Source: Baylisascaris procyonis
Taxonomy: Eukaryota; Nematoda; Chromadorea; Rhabditida; Ascarididae
NCBI GenBank assembly: GCA_037389465.1
Contig: JAZARR010000214.1
Span: 6,487,001-6,551,000, forward strand
Reading direction: 5' to 3'
Length of the DNA: 64,000 nt
Positions within the stretch are counted from its first letter, which is position 1, and each line of letters starts with the position of its first letter. The notes under the pieces were generated by a model. That model was given only the letters and a program-made list of their open reading frames with translations. It was not told where the DNA came from and did not search any database. This document shows, piece after piece, positions 25,808-43,210 of this stretch. The position numbers and the translations under genes are program-made.

Positions 25808-28789
25808 TGCTTTTCTTTCGCTGATTGCCTCAGAAAGTATTATTGAGCTAGTCTATAGCCTTCAAATCTTGCCTTCTAGGTAAAAAAACGGGGAACTACC
25901 TAAATCAAGATGCAATATAATTTTTTTATTAGTATATCGGCGATAATTGAGTTCATCATAAACTGTACGTGAGCATCAAAAAAGAACATGTGTAATGAGA
26001 AGAAATGCTACTTAATAGGTCAATAAAACAAAGGAATGTTGAATTCACAAACAACCGACTAATACAACTATTAATGAAAGAGATAGTCTACCTTTGTTAT
26101 ATTTTAGATGCTCACCAGAAATATTCATAATCAAACATCAATACAACATAATACAACTGTGCGGTTAAAGCTCGCTCAAGATTAATACAATGCAAATAAC
26201 AAACAATTACTTCAGCCGTTCGCCTTAATTTTCTATTCTCGCTCAAAATACCTTACGTTTTTCAATTTTTTCCAGTTTTTATGGAAAATTGCCTTTCGAT
26301 GTTGAGATTAGAAAATCTTTCAACGATTAAGCGTGACTAAATTTTATATCACTCCAACTGTTTTAATTTGTTCGTGTCTTGCACGATATGTCGTCTATAC
26401 ATTGAAAAGTGCAAATATTTATCCACATTCCTGCTCTAGCATTGTGAAGTGAAGATTCGAACAATATTGTACATAACCAAAAATAGTAGGCTATTCCTCT
26501 TCTATCCTTCCAAATCTCCAATTCTTCATCGTTGCGGTGACCCCCTCCCCTTATCGTTCACTCTCTCCTTGCCACTTCAATGCTCGACACAGTTTCACAG
26601 CACCATCAACGTGAAAGGCACAGTGCACATGCCAATATTCACTTGGTAAAATCCGTACTTGGTTGAAACTCAAACTCCCTTCTATGATAATCCATTCAGA
26701 ATGCATTTTCTAATCAGCGTCTCTTGGAAATTGTGATATGGATATTACGAAAGCCTCATTAAGAAGCGTCATGGCCGTGCTCTCAGCATATGATGACCCA
26801 GAGTGTAACCATACCAACCTCTCTAGGTTCTATGAGTGTGGTCTTAAGAATTGCAGTACTTTTTAAAAGATGAGGTTCGTGAACCGCTTATGCTACGTGC
26901 AGTTTCCCGCCCTCGCATCCATGAGGAAAATTACGTGGAATTGCAACAGTGAAAAGGACAAATATACATATGCACAGATGCATACATACACGCCTGTCTA
27001 TATATACATGCGTACTCCTATAGACGAAAGAACAAAGTAATGCTTCTATATACGCTGTTCCCATGCGATTTGCAAATAATAAAATGAAAATACCACAAAC
27101 GCATCAAGATGCACCCTTTAAACCAGCAAACAAAAATAGACGAACTTCACCAAAGAAGCCATCGCTCCACCATGCAGCTCGACACAGAAGAATACAATGA
27201 ATATGGCCGCAATCTTGGTGCGATCGGTGGTCAACATTTTTTGATCAATATGCTAATTTAATCTTCTTGTGTTTTCTAATCAGTTTTTAATCAATTTGAT
27301 CAATTTTCTGATCAATTTTCCTTTTCTTATCGTTCATTTTTTTTTCCTTAATGGAAAAAAGCTTCGAAGCACTGCTAAGGGCTTCGCCCGATGGGTGAGT
27401 TTGATCTGTTCTTGTTGTATTTTACAAATATGAATTGATGCTTGCGTTCGTATGTCTATATGCTGTGACTGTTCGTTTAGTGGTTTCAATCTGTGAAAAA
27501 GGATAGTTGCCTCGATCAAACTAGCTTGTTGCAATCTGCAAAAAGCTCAACATTTATAGACTTAAAGACGCCATAAAATCTGCATACGCAAATTTACTCC
27601 ACAACCACCGGTTATGATTCACAAATGTCTTATCTGCGTCGCACAGGAATTATGTAATTGATCGTTGGCAAATGCATAATGTTGACTATTTCCTTATGTA
27701 AGTTTTTCTCATATTTACGCAACAATTGATTGAATTTCAAAAATACACAGCGTGATAACGTCCAGCTTTCTGCTGGTGTCTTTATTAACGTTGTCTCATT
27801 ATTTTTTAATCGATGCAATTGCAATAGGAAATTTTTTATTACAATTTATGAACGATATATGACAAAATGTCTTCATGCATTTAAATGAGTTCCATTGTTT
27901 TAATATTCACATAAATATGCTAAATGCATCTATAAATGCGGCACAAATTTAATGCAAATTCATACTTTTACAGCAACAAATTTCTTCATAAATCTAAAAA
28001 AAAACATCGACATTTTACAATAATATTTGCAGCAGCAAATGCGCGAATTTCAACAAAATTTATCATCAACTACTCTACAAATATTACTGCTAATAGAGAA
28101 ATTTATCGGTTCTTTATTCGATGAATGTGGAATCGATTTGAATATTTTAGTCTCTTCTGACTGCAGAAGCTTTCATCTATAGAGGCTTTTTTATGCTGAT
28201 TCGACTACATTGATGAATTTTTTTTTTTTAATGAGCAAGATGTTTACAAAGTGTTGCTGACATCAAAAACACATTCAGCGATCTTGCACTTCTGCATTCA
28301 CGAGTAATTCAAACAGTGCCCAACGCAACAGTACATCTAAAGAATTATAGCAACAATACAAAGTTATAGCCTCTTTCGCAAGGGCTACGACTCGGGTGTG
28401 GAATAGGTAAGATGCTAGCTAGTTGCTTTTCTCCTCCTGAACATTCCCGCATAGTTCGACTTTTTGCATATTTTAGTGTGCTTTCGATCGCGCTTTCATA
28501 TTTCGTTGAGGATAACTGTTCACAGGATGTGGAAGCATTTTAATAAATACCCACTCAATGAAGCCAAGGATATCATAATAGTGACGAATAAAGTGAACTA
28601 TGAAGCATATTGATGCATTCAATGCTCGGCTCATTCACTTTCCGTAAAAGTATGGCGTATTAAAGGGAATAATCGAGATATTCTCTACATTATGAAAAGT
28701 GAATTGTTCACGCATTTCGTATGCAAAAATATATAACACATTTCGAGAAGACCACTTGTTTTAAGCAATTTGCACAAGAAGGCGTTTCA
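25808..28789. other. Non-coding stretch
   Basis: Mostly AT-rich. A less AT-rich piece at about 26700-26960 has an open frame of about 40 codons on the minus strand but no supporting splice sites. No RNA gene or repeat is recognised. Confidence 0.45.
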
Positions 28790-31700
28790 CTATGAACTCA
28801 TATCCATTGTAAGTGCTTGAACGATCCATGGATCGCTTTTTGAGCCCGCTTTGAACTCTTCGAGCGTTAGACGACCGTCGAGATTCTGAAATTTGAGAGG
28901 TTTTACTTGCTTGAAGCGCTAAGACAAGAACTAAACCTTTCGAATCGCAGATCTTTCTAGTTGTATCATTGCAAATATAAGAATACAGAACCTATCGAAG
29001 ATTTGTAATTTCTTCTATAACGCTAGTTCATTGCACAACATTACGTTTGCAATTCGCTATAGTATATAAAACATGAAATGCTGCTGAATTATACCACAAG
29101 CTGCATAAAATTATGAAGTGACCTCATTTTGTATTATACCAAGTTTCGGCTTAGTGAGTAGTCTTAAATAAATTGCTTAAATATGAACAATTGAAGTGAG
29201 CCCATTCGTGATGACAAAATTATCGTCAAACGTCTAAGCAGTTCTTATATTCCAAATGAATAACTCGATTTTGTTGATGATTTCTGTGATTTGGCCATTT
29301 AAAAAATCACGATTTCTCGCAAATGGCTATTGAACGTCTAAAAAAGGAAATAATGGGCACACATTTCGTTTGCAAGATTATATAACGCCTATTCGTCTTC
29401 GCGCAAAGTTCATTTCAGAAATGAATAATTTTTAGGTGTTTATCTCTTTAGTTAGCCTAATAATTTAGGTAATTTGGGTAACAGAAATGAGTAATTCGGC
29501 TAAACGCTATCGTTATGAAAATGCCATCATATGTTGAAATTATAATAAAACGAGTAAAAAACAATCAAATTGAAGTAATAAAAGTTTAAAACGAACGAGA
29601 TCCATATTGGAGAAGATCTTAGCGACCCTCTTCTCGGGAGTATCCTCATCTTTTGGTAATTCGAGCATATCGCCGATCATCGAATAGATTGCTTCTACTA
29701 TGTTACCCATCTCTTCTTTTGTTATATATCCATCTTTATCGACATCATAAAGCGAGAATGCCCCTCAAATATTAATAGTTACTCTACAAACAAAGTTGCA
29801 AACCGGATTTCGGCCAGTACAAACCGATAGACAATCGATCGATCTATTACATACAGAATCAGTTTCTATAGAAGATCACTACTGAAGCCCCCATACATCC
29901 CTTATTACGAGTACTATCTCAGAAATTATTTTCAATCTCCGTAGGAGCGACAACAGAAGGATCTTCATGAACTTAATCTTTGCTTCAAAGTGGTTTTTAG
30001 CAACCAGTGACATTGAAATCAACTAACATTTCGAATGGATTTCAGGAGGATGAAGCATATACGAATTTCAGCCCAAACAATACTCAAATGGAGGTGATAT
30101 CAATAGGTAGAGGAACGTTTTGAACGACTTAAAATTGATTTGTCAATATCTTTATAACTACATCTGCATGTAATGGGCCATTCGAAAATTTCATTCGCAA
30201 TATGGAAAATTTTTAGCGAATGTTGAAATTCAGCACGATGAAATATTATGCAAATTAAGTGGGCTATCGTTCGAAACGCCCGTAAAAGATGTGAGTGCAA
30301 GCCTCGTTAAATTTAAATTGCTCGTTTCCTTAGGGAAATATGCAACGAAACAAGCACACAACTTTTTTATAATCTAGATTTTTCTAGTTTGCAAAAACGA
30401 AGTTGCCGAAATAGAAAAAAAAAACAAACAAAAACAACGCACAATCGAGTTTTTCATCAAGCGTCCCTCGTGAAGTAATCGAAAGTGCAGCGATGAATTC
30501 ACGAAAAGATATATGACCATCCTAAAGTATGGCACGTTAAGGATCCGTACCGCTGCCCGAAATGGGCAGAGCAGTACGTTTCGTAACTGCAGCTCTTCGA
30601 CTGATGTGTTCATTTTTTTTCATTCATTATCCGCATTATAGCATGAGATGCATTTAAAAGACGTTAAAATTTGATATACATTATTGAACATCAATTTCAT
30701 TGTTAGCACCATAATGCTCCATTATCTTATCATTAAAATTTAAATGACGTCACGGTGACTCGAATAAACTACTAAATTTAAAAAAAAAGTTATACGATAT
30801 TAAAATAAAAGCTTAGGAGTTCTTTAAAATAAATTTTTTATGACAACACAACACCAATCAATGATATTACATTGAACACTTCATGTTATAATTGGAGAAT
30901 TTTTAAAGAATAAACCACACATACCTTATTACTATCGAAGACATTGAAAACGAATGCAGCAAATTTAGAAGGATCTCCATTTGGAAAGAATTGCTTATAT
31001 ATACTTTGGAATTCCTCCATTTTAAGCTCGCCTGAGGGACAATCCCTCACGAAATCCTTGTACCATTTCTTCAGCTCCCTACGACTAACTGTAAACATAT
31101 TTCAATTTAGTGAAATTCAACATTCTCTCGATATTCTCAAGCAAGCAAATAAGATATTTATTTACTATGCAAATATGCTAGTACGACAAAATGAGTGCAT
31201 GAAATTTGGAGACAGTTGTCGTCCTTTAATGATTTAATTAGTGGGCATCTTGAAATATCCCATCGCGAAATAACGTGCAATCTATGGCAGAATTTAAATC
31301 TTTACAAGCTTCTTTTCTCGGAATCCTCAATGTCGGCTTCACTATCATAAGGCTAACGATCAAAAAAAAAAAAAAAAACAGCTCGAGTTGACCCCGTAGA
31401 AGGATGATCGGCCCTTCTCCACCAGACTATCACCGTCATAAAGGTCGAAATCACAAAACTCGCTTCCGTAATCGGAGCTCTATGAATACAACGATGCAGA
31501 GACAATTTGGAAAAACGCACCAAGGAGATTCGTACGATATGTGCTTAATATGTGAGGAGCCTAACAAGCCGAAATATATAAAACTAAGTATAAAACACTT
31601 TATGCTAAAGCGATAGAATACAGAAATCCACCACTAAAAAGCCATCTCCGGCCACATTCGATCAGACTTTTTAGAATACTGCACTCATATATGGTCTTTT

Positions 31701-32548
31701 TATTTAGTTGCTACAGAATATCCACAAATGCTTCATCAGCATTGCTTTAGCCAAATGAGAGCATGAATGGGAGTAATCAAATGACTTCAGTGAAATAGAA
31801 AAATTCTTGGGAGAGTTCTTTTTCCATAGAAAATAATCCAATGCAATAGATGAGAAATTACGCGAATTTATTTCATTAGAACTATCAACAAAGATCATAA
31901 GAATTTTTCTTCGGTGCACCATTATTCCTGGTGGGATTTCAATAAGAGAACAAACTAAGGCCGGACGAGAATGTCCGCTAATTAAATTCATTTAAAATTT
32001 GGCATCGCAAATAACCGAATTCATCCCGATGCTAATTAAGTTCATCAAACGTGAAAATAGTGAACGCCAATGTTGCGTTGATCAAAAAATAACCAATGAA
32101 ATCGTCATTTCAATTCAAATTAATTTCCTCAAAAATTGTTGACATGATTAAATGATAAATTTTGAAAAGTTTTTGGAATTTTATGGGTAATATTTCCGGT
32201 TTATGGCTAACATTTTCTAGTAGTAGAAGACTGGATACGATTCCGAAAGATGTAATTTTTGTCAGGAAAATAGAAAAGGTTTTTGTGAAAGATTTTCAAC
32301 AATCATTCACTTAGAGCCAAAGAAAGAGTTTGAGAAAATGTTCGCTCCAAATCGAGCAATTTATACGGAAGTTATGATGCCCATTCTGGGGAAGAATTGG
32401 CTAAGATCGGAAAAAAAATCCACTTACAGTAGGTTTTCGCTTCAAGATCACGTAGATCCTCAGGCGAGAGTTTCTTAGTTGCTTTCTTTGATTTTCCTCC
32501 ACCTTCTTCTGTGTTTTCTGTGCTCTGTTTGCTGTTGGCTTTACCCAT
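28790..32548 (-). CDS. ncs-1: Neuronal calcium sensor 1 (frequenin), complete
   Basis: Five exons join in phase: 32548-32428, 31088-30925, 30521-30443, 29763-29597 and 28885-28790. They encode 208 residues, against 190 in typical NCS-1. The start MGKANSK is an N-myristoylation signal. The degenerate first EF hand keeps the family hallmark ([12 protein letters not shown]). Three intact EF loops follow: [12 protein letters not shown] (92-103), [12 protein letters not shown] (128-139) and [12 protein letters not shown] (176-187). [18 protein letters not shown] and [12 protein letters not shown] match NCS-1 better than neurocalcin or hippocalcin. NCS-1 is a membrane-associated Ca2+ sensor acting on phosphatidylinositol 4-kinase, receptors and synaptic function in neurons. 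The extra length is a Lys/Glu/Gly-rich insert of 19 residues (8-26) between the myristoylation signal and the first helix. The C-terminus ([14 protein letters not shown]) diverges from the usual ending. Introns are 0.4 to 1.3 kb. Confidence 0.95.
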
Positions 32549-35500
32549 TGGCTGAACATCAAAATCTACGACGGCACCAATCGCTCGTTTGCTCTATTCT
32601 CATCCAGTTCAATGATACATTTGCCAGCTTTCTTGTTCACTTCTCTTCTTTTTTTCGACGTTTCTTCAACTATCTATTCGAAAGTAATGCAAATTGTTAT
32701 TTGCTTATGAAGGTGATAATATGTATATCTGGTAGCGTATAATGCAATACGGTAATACAGTAAACTTATAAACCAACAATGAATCAATGCATCACATTGA
32801 AGTTGAATTCAACTATAGAGGTATGCAAATTATGGCTAATGCAAAAAATATAAAAATTTGCAAAAAAGCTGCAGTTGATCGATGATGGCAATTGCTGTAT
32901 CAGATTAAACTATTTCATCGAGGAATTATCGGTGGAGCATAGAGAAAGCTATAAGTGAAAATAGAGAACAGGCATAAAAAAAAGAAGGAATATGAACAGT
33001 GCGTCACCTTAAAAATGATTATTGCCTTGCCTTGCAGACTAAGAAAGCAGCTTCCATACTCTCATTAGTAAGAATCATTTCGATATTAAACGGCTCAAGG
33101 AATGATGAAAATATTTAATTCAAATCATCAAAATTTTCGATTGAGCTAGCCTTTTTTACTTCATAACGAGCAAGAAATGAAGTTATAATAATAGCGCACA
33201 ATGATTTTCCATTCTCCTGACTTATTCGGATGGTATTTCTTTGCAATTAACTATTTTAACTCAACAGCTCAATGCCTCACGAAGAACACACAAGTTGATT
33301 TGATAATCCATCATAGCTTACGATACCGAGAAAAAAAAATTACTCTCTAACAAAGCTATATTTCATTTAGATAAGGATATGTCGTTTTTTTTTCTTGCAT
33401 ATAAGTAACCTTTAAATGCGTCTCATTTCAGTTAATTATTTCATCTTTAAAAATTCAATAAAAGTATAATGACTCGATTTTTCACTTTCTTAAAACTTCA
33501 ACAATCGACCATTTGAGGCATTATTTTATGTCCCACAGAGATATTTTAGAAGATAATTTTACGTTTTAAAATGTTATTTCTAAGGAATGAACGCTAACAG
33601 ATAAATCAGAAAGATTAAATAATTCAGTTTTTCTTTGCGCTGAAATTATCAAAAAATTCAGTAATGAAGAAATAAACAACGTTGAGTATAAGGCAAGAAG
33701 AGCGCAAATTTCTATGAGGTCGAGTGCAAAGCAATAAAGCGCAATAATGAGAAAGCTGGTACGTTATGCGTTTTTTTTTTTGCAATTCAATGAAACAATG
33801 CACAACTTGCAATGTGAATTTTTAAAAGAATGCAAAGAATGGATGCTGCAATTGCAATGTGTGTTGTAATAATAAAACGAACAGATGTTTTTAATAATAG
33901 TTATTTAACGTTTGCAATGTGAAACATCTGTTAAATGCAGTCAATCAAATGTTATGTTGCATTGCATAAAGCATTCAAAGAATGACGACACTATCGTGAT
34001 GTGAAAGCAATCATGAAGTAATGCTCAAAAAAAAGCATCCGTTCACTTTTCGAGGTTATTTCGGTAACAATCAATCGTTACCATCTGACTCCTCATTGTT
34101 GCTACTAAAGAAACATTAGAAAAATAGCGAACATTTCTGCCATGTCGCGTCAAAATCGTAAAGAAAATCTTTCACCGCCATTAAATTAAAAAACGTCGCA
34201 TTGATACGATACCATCTTTCTTTCAGAAACACAACACAATGACAGCTCCAGATCATTAACTGTAAGTCCAGTCGACTATCTTCTATTAGCGCCGTTCATA
34301 AACAGTTTAAATTTTATTCCACCTGAGAAAGGCGATGTCATTCATGCTGTAATGCACTCCCAACTATGCGCCTGTATAGTAAGAAAGTAATGTAGTAATC
34401 GGTAAGCACAAGAGCGAATATAATACTTAGAAAGGACTAAAAAATAGTTGATCTATTGGTGGTGAAAAATGATAATTGACCAAATTTGCGGGCATATCAA
34501 AATTCATGGCATGTTCACACAATGCGCTTTCAAGCATTTTATTTTCAGTGAAAAGAATTTGTTAGAACACAACAATGAATGAGTTTTCAACGTGAAAACC
34601 TTGCAGAGTACTAACAAGCTACAATAAAAAAACTTCAATAAAAGCACAAGGCAACAATCTTCGCAAGCGAATATTCTCTCATTTCCGAAATCTTTGCTTC
34701 TAGGAAGCAAGAGGAAGAAGGAGGGTGGGAAATGAGGAGAGGGGGCGGCTCACTCACATTGCCTCATTATCAATGAGTCGTTGATCGTCTTAGAGACATA
34801 TGAATCGATTTCTAATCCAATAAACAAATCCACTGAAATTATTGGGAATCCCTAAGTCATGAATGAAAACTTCAATGAACCTCTTTAGACGCTACTGCAC
34901 TTCCATTCGTTCAAACATTCTGTATTATATTGAGATCGGGTTGGAGGGTGGGGGAGGGGGGGAGGTGGAGGAGGGGAGAGTAAGGGGGGGGGGGGGGAAT
35001 ATCGTCCATCTTGCCATAAACCTAACCGTATTTAAATTTTGCATTTTCATATATTGCGAGCCCCCTGCCCCCACATTCTCGATTCTTTATTTCCCCGTCT
35101 ATCATTAATCACAGCACTAAAAAGTCAGAGACCTTATGTCTCCAAAACAGTCTCTGCTCATTGAGATCAAAGCGACTGTGAGAATGCTTTGCATCATGCT
35201 CACACTATAGCCTCTATGATTTTTATATGTTTTTGCAAATATGCAAAAATTGCAATATAGGCTGAATGATCGTAACGTGTATGCACGCGCATGTACTTTT
35301 CTGTGTTTATCAGTGTGCCTCGAAGTGGTTTTCATTAGCGGTTTGCAGAATCTTGAGTGATAAAGCTTGATAGTTATCATACATATCATGATTAACCTTA
35401 TGAACTGAAGTTTGAGTTCGTTCAGCAAATTCAATGGAAATTTTAGACAGAAAAGGATATTGAAATGTGATGCAAAGTTTGCAGTTGTTTTGCATGCGTT

Positions 35501-36194
35501 TTTGCACGGGCGTTTTGCAATTTGCGTTTCCTAAGTGAAAACAATTGCAAAAAACGATAACGTGTACAATAGCCTTAACAAATGCCTAAAATACAACATA
35601 ACCGCTCGTAACATATTTCCTAAAGATGTAGGCTATCCAAAATAGATAAACACAATAAAAGGAAAAGAAGATAATCGAAATAAATTTGATACTTAGGTGA
35701 TGCGATGCAAAGAAGAGCGCGAATTCGTTAAAATCTGTGGGTGTTGTCAGATAGAAAAGAAAGAATATTAGTGCACATCCTAACGCAATTTAAAAGCGCC
35801 ATAAATCAGCGTTTGAATCTGTGTCTATCTTATTCAGCAAAGCGAAGAAAATAGTCAGGCGGCTAGCACAACATATGTGTTTGCAATTCAATAAAAGATA
35901 AAAAATCATTAATAAAAAATATTTTAAAAACACTACAAAAACACTTATATAGGCATTATTTCACCATCACTCTCTGCAGATCTTCACAAAACTTTCTGTC
36001 TTGAAACCACTAAGTAAATCCACAAATATGACAAAAGTTAAATGGATTTAATGTGACGTATAAGTTCACTGTATGCCTTATAACCTTCCTAAATAAGCCA
36101 AATACTAGTTCTACAAAAAATTTTTAACCTAGATTGAATACTTTAGGCGGAGTATGTAAAAATGCAGACAATTTGCATGAATTTCATTAACTCA

Positions 36195-36196
<2 letters not shown>
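32549..36196. other. Gene-free stretch
   Basis: AT-rich sequence upstream of ncs-1. Apart from a G-rich tract at 34938-34997 I see no feature; the short open frames show no splice-linked or family-like content. The NCS-1 promoter probably lies in the first kilobase, but no motif is defined. Confidence 0.5.
34938..34997 (+). repeat. G-rich tract, possible G-quadruplex
   Basis: Sixty bases, almost pure purine, with at least six separate runs of three or more G and a final run of about 14 G. This would be expected to fold as a G-quadruplex on the plus strand. The function is unknown. Confidence 0.7.

Positions 36197-36242
<46 letters not shown>
36197..36242. repeat. (AT)n microsatellite
   Basis: Uninterrupted AT repeat bounded by CAGC on the left and GCTG on the right, so the whole block 36193-36246 is a palindrome. 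Confidence 0.95.
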
Positions 36243-36244
<2 letters not shown>

Positions 36245-36255
36245 TGTTTTAGTGT

Positions 36256-36312
36256 GCAGATTTTTACGATAAATATAGCACTATAAGTGCTATGTTTATC
36301 GCAAAAATTGCG
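36256..36312. repeat. Imperfect palindrome (hairpin), about 56 bases
   Basis: The inner arms CGATAAATATAGCACT and AGTGCTATGTTTATCG pair over 16 bases with one mismatch around a three-base ATA centre. The pairing continues outward through GCAGATTTTTA and CAAAAATTGC with minor gaps. It lies between two (AT)n tracts. A fold-back transposon remnant is the simplest reading. A microRNA-like precursor is less likely because the loop is so small. Confidence 0.75.
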
Positions 36313-36403
36313 ATTTTAATGTGCAAAATGTATCATTACAATAGAACTCTTCTCCATTAAACTTAACGCATCCATGGAGCCATAAAACAATTTCATATAT
36401 AAT

Positions 36404-36404
<1 letters not shown>

Positions 36405-36483
<79 letters not shown>
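36405..36483. repeat. (AT)n microsatellite
   Basis: About 79 bases of uninterrupted AT. The open frames crossing it are repeat artefacts. Confidence 0.95.
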
Positions 36484-39937
<3,454 letters not shown>

Positions 39938-40498
39938 CTAGCTAGTTGACAGTTTCATCTTGCCCATCCCAGATAAGCAATTTGATTGAGGAGATTGAGC
40001 CCGAAGCGGTGACCTCTTTTCAGCAAGCATCTGCCTACCAATAACAATTTCGAGACCTTGATAGCTAGAAGTCTGTTTCGCTTTTTGTCTGCAAGCAATC
40101 GAATCACCTGGCTGAACATTACTTTCGCATCTACAGGTCCTAAAGAGTGGACGCAATGAGACAATCCTATTGACGCCAGAGTTAATGCTTCTTCGCCGTT
40201 ATCTCTGCCTAAATTTGCATTTCCTTCGTACGCTGTTCAAACATATTTGCTTCATCATTCCGTTCGTTGAGGCTTTGAAACAGCTCTTAAACACCATCCA
40301 TTTCCACATCCCCTTGTGGCATCGCACCACCTTCATTCCGCTATCATCCCCAGCTAATCCATCATGCGCTTCGAGAGCTTCAAAATAATCTTGCATTTTA
40401 CCCCTTCATTTTGCGTCTCCTTTAATCGGGATAAGCCAGTCATATCTTTTCGGTCTTGCACTTTCGGTTACTTTCGGTGTCTTTTCCACCGAACTCAT
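39938..40498 (-). pseudogene. Frameshifted protein-coding remnant
   Basis: The stretch is less AT-rich than its surroundings, and coding-like segments run in order through different frames. The opening is MSSVEKTPKVTESARPKRYD, with a stop soon after. The same frame then gives YFEALEAHDGLAGDDSG. A +1 frame continues with PQGDVEMDG and ELFQSLNERNDEANMFEQR, with stops. Another frame gives EEALTLASIGLSHCVHSLG and DAKVMFSQVIRLLADKKR, ending at a stop at 39955. The absence of good splice sites between segments favours a decayed, possibly processed, copy over a multi-exon gene. The parent protein is not recognised. The acidic middle and Leu-rich helical end are visible. Confidence 0.45.
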
Positions 40499-43159
40499 AG
40501 TTTAGAATCAATTACGAAAAGAGTAGCATAAAAACACAAATCAAAGAAAAGCAATTTTAAAAAAAAGTAAAAAAAAAATACAACTCTTTTGGCTTCCGAT
40601 AAAAAAACCGATATATCTTTTATTCACTATGAGAATCGTTGAAAATCCATCTAGAATTACTTCAGTTTGTAAGTGAATTACTCCGCTATGGCGGTATCTA
40701 CTCACAAACTGTAAATGGTGATTATATATCTCTTTCAATCAACAATAAGAACCAAAATTCAGAAATATTTTATGCTTATTCGTTCATTTGTTTAAAAGGC
40801 AAATTGTTCACGTGAGATGAATGTAAAACGACTAACATTATGGTTTCTATGGCAACATCCTCAGCTGCACAAGAAAGATGCTTTCGACATTGATGAAATT
40901 TCTGGAAGCCTGCCTATAAGGAGCAATTTCGTTTCACTGCTATAAAAAACAAACGACATTATTTCTTTAATCGCCACAGATGTGATGACGATTAGAAGTG
41001 TTCCTTTAAATTACGCAATTATAGCTTCTGAATCTCATGGGGTTATTTTTCGAGAAGCCGAAAGAAATTCGATAGATTTTTCGATTAAAAACAAATCCAA
41101 AAAAAACCACAATTAAATTCAAAATATCTTTTAGCCGATAATTTTTTCTTCAAGCACAACAATCGTTGTGTTGAATTGCCCCATTATCACCTTTTATTAT
41201 AACAAACGAAGAACTCATCAAATATATTCGCCTCATTATTTAGAGCGCTACTGCTTAGAATGATATTCAATGGAAAAAGTAGACATTGATTAAAGTCATT
41301 CGTTCTTCGATAGTCAACTGAAATGCAATCATCAACTGTCCAATGAAGTTAAGCAGTAAAGTTAATGAAAGTTGGTTTTTCTTATTTCATCAAGATGCTG
41401 TCTGCACTCATTGCTGAACTTTGTGCTTTTTATTTCTTGGCATATGCGCATCTGCATGTCTGTGTCTGTCTGTTAGCGTAATATACTCAAGCTGGCAAGC
41501 CTGATGGGTGCCAATATAAAGTATAGGATAACCTCTCATACCACATTCCATTTCCTTTTGCCAACGCCGAAATGTACTATAAAAACATTCCATTATATCA
41601 AAAAGTTTCGTGCAGTTTAGCGGCTACAACTCTTCACTTCGATAGCACAAAAATGAGTCAATTTTTGAATAAATTATGCTGATGACGCAATCAACTAAAA
41701 TGCAATTGCATTAACCGGTAAAAATTATTTTTTACTGATTATAAACGAAAATAATTGCTCCAACAAGGTGGATGGATGCAAAAGCACATATCGTGCCGCC
41801 TCTTTTGGCGCATTTTTACACTTCTTTTTGTTCATATAAACGCAAGCTTCACTTATTCAACTGAGAAAATGGTCTCTATGGAGGAAAGATGAAATTGATG
41901 GTATTTCGAGAATCTCATTATAAGAAGAAAAAAGAGTTCTTTAAGGTGTTTCGTTTTTGAAAACATTGACTTCCGAAACGCATAACCATTGTCCTAGAAA
42001 CCTAGAAACATAGCAGTCTCTTTATGTTTCATAGACATTAAGATGAAACCCAAATAGTAGAGAGCATCATTAGCAATACCTATACCTCGGCATAAGTTTA
42101 TTAAAATATCTTCACTTCAATCATTAGCAATATTTTAAATCACTCCGCCGCAACAAATAAAGTTACCTTCATATAATTGATGGCTACAAGATGTTTTCCA
42201 CATAAATCAAAGAGGACTACTAAAAAGTGCACGTTTCTTTCGAACAGCAGCTAGCGATTCCATAGAGTCAATAAATAAACAATGATTCTTGTCTAAGAAT
42301 TTCGTGGCTATCGACGAGCGAAAACAACCTACGAGAAATTCAACTAGAATTCGCCGTATTAAAAAAATTATTCGAACGATAAAATATGATAATTTCGAAA
42401 CAAGAAATTCATAGAATTTACTTTTGAATTATTTCATATTGCATTAAATAAGAATTTTCATTAATTTTTGAAAGAAATTCATTGACGCAAATGTAAATAA
42501 AGAATTCAATGCAATGGAACAACGTTCAATTTCGTATAAAATTGAAGAGCAAGTCGCCGACCTATTTAATTAAATCTTATGAGAGAGCCTTTTTAACAAT
42601 AACTAAAGAAGCGCATAACACCGACAAATCATAACAACGCATCAAAACTGATAAAATCTCTAAGCACATAATGAAATTAACCGCAACGCCTATTTTCTAA
42701 ACATAGTCATTATTTCAGGAATGGAGTTCAGGATTCGCTATGCGAAATAAGAGGACTAAGTACATACTTTAAAAGTTTGTTGATAGAAGCAGCATTAGTC
42801 AACTATAAGATGATTAAAATAGAGATAAAATTAAATAGAAATAAAACCAGAGCAAAAAAAAAAATCCGTTCATGAGCCTGAAAAAAGTGAAATGGGAAAA
42901 CCGCATCTAGTCGCCAAAAAAATTATTTAAGCGAGATAATAAGGATTTGCCTACCATGTTGGTTCCTAAATCGATATTTAATTTCATTATATACTAACTT
43001 ATCTATCTGCACTGACTAAAATCTCTTTTAAAGTCCTCTTATAACTATTGGCCATTTCTTTCTATCATGTTATGTTTGCCTTATTTTATCTGTATCACCG
43101 CCATAAAACTATCTGAAAGCGAAACACATGTACTTTAAATGTCATCGCGGCTATTCATT

Positions 43160-43162
<3 letters not shown>

Positions 43163-43210
<48 letters not shown>

